From: an uncultured Lachnospiraceae bacterium
GTDB taxonomy: Bacteria; Bacillota; Clostridia; Lachnospirales; Lachnospiraceae
Length of the DNA stretch: 9,301 nt
Direction: 5' to 3'
Assembly: GCA_944376975.1 (NCBI GenBank)
Contig: CALWEE010000049.1
Coordinates: 1 to 9,301 of the forward strand
Within the stretch, counting starts at the first letter, position 1. Each line of letters opens with the position of its first letter. The notes under the pieces were generated by a model. That model saw only the letters and a list, made by a program, of their open reading frames with translations, ran no database searches and was not told the DNA's origin. Positions 4,796 through 9,301 of this stretch are shown here, piece by piece. The translations under genes were made by a program, and so were the position numbers.

Positions 4796-6428
4796 AAATT
4801 CATACGGGCCGGCCAAGCCGGGGCGGATAAGACGGTGGATCGCGTACTGGCGCGGTCATTGGCGGGACTTGAAATGGCTGTATATCCTCTCTGTCCTCAT
4901 CGGCGCTTTTTTTATCGACCGGGCGTATTCTTTCTGCGTTTACCGGTATTATTCCCTGGTGGCCGATATGTACGTGAGCGGCATCCTGCTGATCGTCCTG
5001 TTCGCGTTCATGTACGGCAAGATCGGGAAAGATACCGATTCCCCAAGATTTATGAACTGGATGAAAAACTGGAACATGGACAGCCTGCTCATCCTGTACG
5101 GCGTTTTTATCCTGTCCGGTATCGTGACGGTCCTTTTCAGTTCCGCGGCGGTATTCTGGTATTACGATATGACGTATTACTATTATTACCCGGACAGCCA
5201 GCTGGTCATCGTTTTTCTTTTCCTGGCCGTGATCCACAACGCCCTGGTCATGATCCTCATCCGGCATTTTAAAGATCCGGCCCTTCGCGGTGCCACCTGG
5301 ACAAAGAAGGTCATGGGAGCCGTTTCCGAAAAGATCCGGAAAAAACGAGTGGAATATCAGAAAAAATATCCTTTTGAAAAAAAGAACCGGATATGGATCA
5401 ATGGACTGAGCGTGAGCATCGCGCTGCTGGGACTGTGGCAGATCGGCGGCCTTTTTAGCGGCGGACGGCTCTCTTTTTCCTCCGTGATGCTGTTTCTTAT
5501 GCTGCTCGCCCTGCTGATCTACTGGCTTCGGGACCACATGGCTTTTCTGGGCGACGTGGGCGTCATGGCGCGGGAAGTGGGCCATATGGCCAAAGGGGAA
5601 GAAATGTCCCTTGACGATATACCGGAAGATTCCATGCTACGGGAAACGAAAGACGATCTGGCCCATATCCACGACAGCCTGGAGGAGAGCATCGACAAAC
5701 AGCTCCGCAGCGAAAAGATGAAGATCGACCTGATCACCAATGTGTCTCACGACCTGAAGACGCCCCTCACATCCATCATCGGCTATATCGACTTGTTAAA
5801 GAAGATGGATCTGAGCCCGGAAGCCAAAGATTATGTGGACGTTCTGGACCGGAAATCCGAACGGCTGAAAGCCATGATACAGGATGTGTTTGAAGTATCC
5901 AAGGCCACCAGCGGAAACGCGGATATGCGGATCGAGCAGCTGGACATATGCCGGCTGATCATACAGACGCTGGGCGATATGGAAGATAAGATCGCCCGGT
6001 CCGGCCTCACCATCCGGAAGAATATACCGGAAGAAGGCATATACATCATGGGAGACGGGCATAAGCTTTATCGGGTTTACCAAAATCTCCTGGAAAATGC
6101 GTTGAAATATTCCATGGAGGGGACCCGTGTCCGCGTGGATGTGTCGGCGGACGCGAAGCAGGTCCGGACGGTCATTAAAAATATTTCTTCCTATGAGATG
6201 GATTTCACCGAGGAGACGATCACGGAACGGTTTACCCGGGCGGACGCGAGCCGGACGACAGAGGGGCACGGGCTGGGCCTGGCCATTGTCAAAAGCTTTT
6301 CGGAAGCCTGCGGCGGACGTTTCCATATTGATATCGACGGCGATATGTTCAAAGCGATCCTGACGTTTCCCGTATCGGAATATACGGCGCCGGACAAAGA
6401 AGGCGAAAATCCCTCCGATCCTCTGTAG
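4770..6428 (+). CDS. Sensor histidine kinase with six predicted membrane segments
   Basis: Membrane kinase partner of the preceding regulator (552 aa). Hydrophobic segments at about 35-55, 67-84, 105-127, 144-164, 209-228 and 236-253 predict six TM helices with both ends cytoplasmic; basic loops (1-34, 165-208) fit the positive-inside rule. Extracellular loops are short, with no Cache/PAS-like sensor domain. The second outer loop is strikingly aromatic (FWYYDMTYYYYYPDS, 129-143). A linker (254-310) leads to the H-box SHDLKTPLTS with phospho-acceptor His327, the N-box YQNLLENALKYS (N439, N443) and the G-box GHGLGLAIVKS (499-509). A classical DxGxG G1 motif is absent, which is usual in this Gram-positive VanS-like group. 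The start is TTG 4770, 9 nt after AAGGTGG (4754-4760); an in-frame stop at 4752 excludes anything earlier, and the next likely start would remove TM1. The overlap with the regulator suggests translational coupling. The signal is unknown. Confidence 0.92.
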   Translation: MGIKWKNSENSYGPAKPGRIRRWIAYWRGHWRDLKWLYILSVLIGAFFIDRAYSFCVYRYYSLVADMYVSGILLIVLFAFMYGKIGKDTDSPRFMNWMKNWNMDSLLILYGVFILSGIVTVLFSSAAVFWYYDMTYYYYYPDSQLVIVFLFLAVIHNALVMILIRHFKDPALRGATWTKKVMGAVSEKIRKKRVEYQKKYPFEKKNRIWINGLSVSIALLGLWQIGGLFSGGRLSFSSVMLFLMLLALLIYWLRDHMAFLGDVGVMAREVGHMAKGEEMSLDDIPEDSMLRETKDDLAHIHDSLEESIDKQLRSEKMKIDLITNVSHDLKTPLTSIIGYIDLLKKMDLSPEAKDYVDVLDRKSERLKAMIQDVFEVSKATSGNADMRIEQLDICRLIIQTLGDMEDKIARSGLTIRKNIPEEGIYIMGDGHKLYRVYQNLLENALKYSMEGTRVRVDVSADAKQVRTVIKNISSYEMDFTEETITERFTRADASRTTEGHGLGLAIVKSFSEACGGRFHIDIDGDMFKAILTFPVSEYTAPDKEGENPSDPL

Positions 6429-6439
6429 ATACCGGCTTC

Positions 6440-6468
6440 TGGACAAAAGTTCCATGCCGTGTTATGAT
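6440..6468 (+). promoter_or_regulatory. Sigma-A promoter of lepA (extended -10)
   Basis: TGGACA at 6440-6445 (5 of 6), a 17-bp spacer, and TATGAT at 6463-6468 (5 of 6) preceded by TGT at 6460-6462, a TGn extended -10. It begins 12 bp after the kinase stop, with transcription expected near 6475 and a leader of about 33 nt. lepA-hemW can therefore be expressed apart from the two-component genes. An imperfect dyad (6433-6459) overlaps the -35 and spacer. Confidence 0.75.
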
Positions 6469-6507
6469 GGAGGACAGTATAAAATAGGAATGGAGGGATA
6501 AGCTCCG

Positions 6508-8319
6508 ATGTCAGTTGACCAGAGCAAGATCCGTAATTTTTGTATCATCGCCCATATCGATCACGGCAAATCCACGCTGGCGGACCGGATCATCGAACAG
6601 ACAGGGACCCTGACAAGCCGGGAGATGCAGGCTCAGGTGCTGGATAATATGGAGCTGGAACGGGAAAGGGGCATCACCATCAAATCCCAGGCCGTCCGCA
6701 TCGTTTACAAAGGGAAAGACGGCGAAGAATATATCTTTAACCTGATCGATACGCCGGGACATGTGGATTTTAATTACGAAGTGTCCCGGAGCCTGGCCGC
6801 CTGCGACGGCGCGATCCTCGTGGTGGACGCGGCTCAGGGCATTGAAGCCCAGACACTGGCCAACGTGTACCTGGCTCTGGATCACGATCTGGACGTGATG
6901 CCGGTGATCAACAAGATCGACCTGCCCAGCGCCCAGCCGGAGCGTGTGATCCATGAGATCGAAGACGTGATCGGGATCGAGGCGGAAGACGCGCCGCTCA
7001 TATCCGCGAAAAACGGTATCAACATCGACCAGGTGCTGGAACAGATCATCGAAAAGATACCGGCTCCCGACGGAGACCCCGACGCGCCGTTAAAAGCGCT
7101 GATCTTCGATTCCGTTTACGATCCTTATAAAGGCGTTATCGTTTTTTTCCGTGTCCGGGACGGCCGCGTGAGAAAAGGGACGAAAGTGCGCATGATGGCC
7201 ACGGAAGCGGAGTTCGAGACCGTGGAAGTGGGATATTTCGGAGCGGGCCAGTTCATCCCCTGCGATGAATTGTCGGCCGGCATGGTGGGCTATCTGACGG
7301 CCAGCATCAAAAACCTGAAAGACACCCGCGTGGGCGACACGATCACCGACGCGGACCGGTCGTGCGCCGAACCGCTGCCGGGATATAAAAAGGTCAATCC
7401 CATGGTCTACTGCGGCATGTATCCGGCGGACGGCGCCAAATATCCGGATCTGAGGGACGCGCTGGAAAAGCTTCAGTTAAACGACGCGTCGCTCCAGTTC
7501 GAGGCGGAGACGTCGGTTGCTTTGGGCTTCGGATTCCGCTGCGGTTTCCTTGGACTGCTCCATCTGGAGATCGTCCAGGAACGTCTGGAGCGGGAATACA
7601 ACCTGGATCTGGTGACGACGGCGCCTTCGGTCATCTATAAAGTCCATAAGACCAACGGGGACGTGATCGACTTGACCAACCCGACCAATCTGCCCGATCC
7701 TTCCGAGATCGAATATATGGAAGAACCGGTGGTGTCCGCGGAGATCATGGTCACCACGGATTTTATCGGTCCCATCATGGAATTGTGCCAGGAACGGCGG
7801 GGCGTTTATCTCGGGATGGAATATATGGAAGAAACCCGCGCCATGCTCAAATATGACCTGCCGCTCAATGAGATCATCTATGACTTTTTTGACGCGCTGA
7901 AATCCCGTTCCAGAGGGTACGCGTCGTTTGACTATGAATTAAAGGGCTATGTCCGCTCGGATCTGTGCAAGCTGGATATACTCATCAACCGGGAAGCGGT
8001 GGACGCCCTGTCCTTTATCGTCCATAAAGACTCCGCCTATGAAAGAGGCCGGAAGATGTGCGAACGGCTGAAAGAGGAGATCCCGCGGCACCTGTTCGAG
8101 ATCCCCATCCAGGCGGCCATCGGAAGCAAGATCATCGCCCGGGAGACGGTCAAAGCCGTGCGCAAGGACGTGCTGGCCAAATGTTACGGCGGCGATATAT
8201 CCCGTAAACGGAAACTTTTGGAAAAGCAGAAGGAAGGAAAGAAGCGGATGCGCCAGATCGGCAATGTGGAGATCCCGCAGAAAGCCTTTATGAGCGTGCT
8301 GAAGCTGGATGACAGGTAA
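6508..8319 (+). CDS. lepA: Elongation factor 4 (LepA), ribosome-associated GTPase
   Basis: EF4 is a translational GTPase that binds the ribosome; proposed roles include back-translocation, initiation and 30S biogenesis. The 603-residue length is normal for the family. GTPase motifs are complete: G1 AHIDHGKST (15-23), G2 RGIT (54-57), G3 DTPGH with the catalytic-type His84, G4 NKID (135-138) and G5 SAK (166-168). EF-G-like domains follow (for example [13 protein letters not shown], near residue 350), then the EF4-specific C-terminus [20 protein letters not shown] and [11 protein letters not shown]. The start ATG 6508 has GGAGGG at 6492-6497, with 10-11 nt spacing, rather long. It has its own promoter (6440-6468). 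hemW starts 4 nt after its stop, as in the conserved lepA-hemW order of many Firmicutes. Confidence 0.98.
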   Translation: MSVDQSKIRNFCIIAHIDHGKSTLADRIIEQTGTLTSREMQAQVLDNMELERERGITIKSQAVRIVYKGKDGEEYIFNLIDTPGHVDFNYEVSRSLAACDGAILVVDAAQGIEAQTLANVYLALDHDLDVMPVINKIDLPSAQPERVIHEIEDVIGIEAEDAPLISAKNGINIDQVLEQIIEKIPAPDGDPDAPLKALIFDSVYDPYKGVIVFFRVRDGRVRKGTKVRMMATEAEFETVEVGYFGAGQFIPCDELSAGMVGYLTASIKNLKDTRVGDTITDADRSCAEPLPGYKKVNPMVYCGMYPADGAKYPDLRDALEKLQLNDASLQFEAETSVALGFGFRCGFLGLLHLEIVQERLEREYNLDLVTTAPSVIYKVHKTNGDVIDLTNPTNLPDPSEIEYMEEPVVSAEIMVTTDFIGPIMELCQERRGVYLGMEYMEETRAMLKYDLPLNEIIYDFFDALKSRSRGYASFDYELKGYVRSDLCKLDILINREAVDALSFIVHKDSAYERGRKMCERLKEEIPRHLFEIPIQAAIGSKIIARETVKAVRKDVLAKCYGGDISRKRKLLEKQKEGKKRMRQIGNVEIPQKAFMSVLKLDDR

Positions 8320-8323
8320 AACG

Positions 8324-9301
8324 ATGGAAATATATATACACATTCCGTTTTGCGTCAGGAAATGCGCCTACTGCGATTTTCTTTCCGGGCCGGCGGATCC
8401 TTCTCTGAAGGAAACGTATGTACAGGCGCTGTGCCGTGAGATCAACGCGGCCGGCGCCTTTGACGCTTCTGCCGGGTACGGGAGAGTGGACACGGTCTTT
8501 TTTGGCGGCGGGACGCCAAGCCTGCTTGAGACAGGGCAGATGGAGCGGATCTTCGAGCATCTGCGCCGGTGGTACAGCCTTTCGGAAAACGGGGAGATCA
8601 CCATGGAGGCCAATCCGGGAACGCTGACAAAAGAAAAGCTTTGGGCCATGAAAAGGCTTGGCGTCAACCGGCTGAGCCTGGGACTTCAGTCGGCGGACGA
8701 TACGGAACTGAAAACGCTGGGGCGTATCCACAGTTTCGCCGATTTCAGGGATTCCTTTGAGATGGCGCGAAAGGCCGGGTTTGGCAATATCAATGTGGAC
8801 GTCATGTCCGCCCTGCCGGGCCAGTCGCTTTCTTCCTATACAAAAACAGTGAACGCGGTGACCGCCTTCGAGCCGGAACACATATCCGCCTACAGCCTGA
8901 TAGTTGAACCGGGCACGCCTTTTGAAAAGCTTTTGGAGGAGGGACGGCTTGATCTTCCGGATGAAGATACGGAACGGGCGATGTACGCGGCCGCCGGGCA
9001 GATATTGGAGGAAAACGGGTATGAACAGTATGAGATATCCAATTACGCCCGACCGGACAAAGCCTGCCGGCATAATATAGGTTATTGGATCCGGGAAGAT
9101 TACAGAGGGTTTGGTCTGGGAGCCGCCAGCCTGAAAAACCCGGTCCGCTTTACGAACCCGTCGGACATGCGGACCTATCTGACATTTTACGGAAAAGAAA
9201 AAGGACCGGACAGCTTCCAAAATGCCCGGAAGATCTTTGATGAATGGGAGATCCTGGATATCCATCGCCAGATGGAAGAAACCATGTTCCTCGGACTGCG
9301 C
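8324..9301 (+). CDS. hemW: Radical-SAM heme chaperone HemW (3' end outside window)
   Basis: HemW (formerly annotated HemN-like, 'oxygen-independent coproporphyrinogen III oxidase') binds heme and a [4Fe-4S] cluster and is thought to deliver heme to respiratory enzymes. The 326 visible residues remain open to the last base. The radical-SAM motif is CVRKCAYC (CX3CX2C; C10, C14, C17) after YIHIPF. GGGTPS (61-66), MEANPGT, SLGLQS (118-123), VDVMSALPGQ (158-167), HISAYSLIVEPGTPF (186-200), YEISNYA (236-242), CRHNIGYW (248-255; the HNxxYW motif typical of HemW), GFGLGAAS and EETMFLGLR follow. The N-terminus begins at IHIPFC without the extension and extra Cys of genuine HemN, which favours HemW over a coproporphyrinogen dehydrogenase. 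The start ATG 8324 follows AGGT (8314-8317); an in-frame ATG at 8309, inside lepA, is possible but has no ribosome site. Probably co-transcribed with lepA. Confidence 0.96.
   Translation, partial: MEIYIHIPFCVRKCAYCDFLSGPADPSLKETYVQALCREINAAGAFDASAGYGRVDTVFFGGGTPSLLETGQMERIFEHLRRWYSLSENGEITMEANPGTLTKEKLWAMKRLGVNRLSLGLQSADDTELKTLGRIHSFADFRDSFEMARKAGFGNINVDVMSALPGQSLSSYTKTVNAVTAFEPEHISAYSLIVEPGTPFEKLLEEGRLDLPDEDTERAMYAAAGQILEENGYEQYEISNYARPDKACRHNIGYWIREDYRGFGLGAASLKNPVRFTNPSDMRTYLTFYGKEKGPDSFQNARKIFDEWEILDIHRQMEETMFLGLR

Noticed and set aside
6492..6506. GGAG/CTCC hairpin hiding the lepA ribosome binding site
   Set aside because: Only four base pairs with a 7-nt loop; too weak to support a regulatory claim.

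Overview
The window looks like a chromosomal segment of an endospore-forming, low-GC-lineage Gram-positive bacterium with a fairly GC-rich genome. A clostridial, Lachnospiraceae-like member of the Firmicutes is my best guess. The reasons are two sporulation genes (gpr, spoIIP), strong AGGAGG-type ribosome binding sites, sigma-A-type promoters, and the gene order rpsT / gpr - spoIIP - ... - lepA - hemW, which matches the order I recall from Bacillus subtilis (rpsT-gpr-spoIIP-yqxA-lepA-hemW-hrcA). The genus call is inference.

Left part (1-1117, + strand): the end of an ABC transporter operon. It has the C-terminal part of a DppD/OppD/NikD-type ATPase, cut by the window edge at its LSGG signature, followed by a short (201 aa) DppF/NikE-type partner ATPase. 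The substrate (peptide, nickel or other) cannot be read from these two genes. The operon converges on rpsT, and a 12-bp perfect stem-loop (1143-1177) lies between them.

Middle-left (1202-3908): rpsT (ribosomal protein S20, - strand, UUG start) has a near-consensus sigma-A promoter. It is divergent from gpr, the spore germination protease that degrades small acid-soluble spore proteins. gpr is followed by spoIIP, the cell-wall hydrolase of engulfment. The rpsT and gpr control signals share about 200 bp.

Middle (3909-6428): a hairpin that probably ends the spoIIP transcript, then a two-component system: an OmpR/PhoB-type response regulator overlapping by 26 nt a six-TM sensor histidine kinase without a sizeable extracellular domain. 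This pair sits between spoIIP and lepA, where B. subtilis has yqxA, and is the least expected part of the layout.

Right part (6429-9301): lepA (elongation factor 4) with its own good sigma-A promoter, then, 4 nt after its stop, hemW (radical-SAM heme chaperone), which runs off the right edge.

All intact genes have their family motifs; I see no IS elements, CRISPR arrays, tRNAs or frameshifts. I do not see a clearly novel system. The points most worth checking are the two-component insertion, the kinase's membrane-only sensor, the shared rpsT/gpr control region, the short GPR propeptide and the dyad over the lepA promoter.
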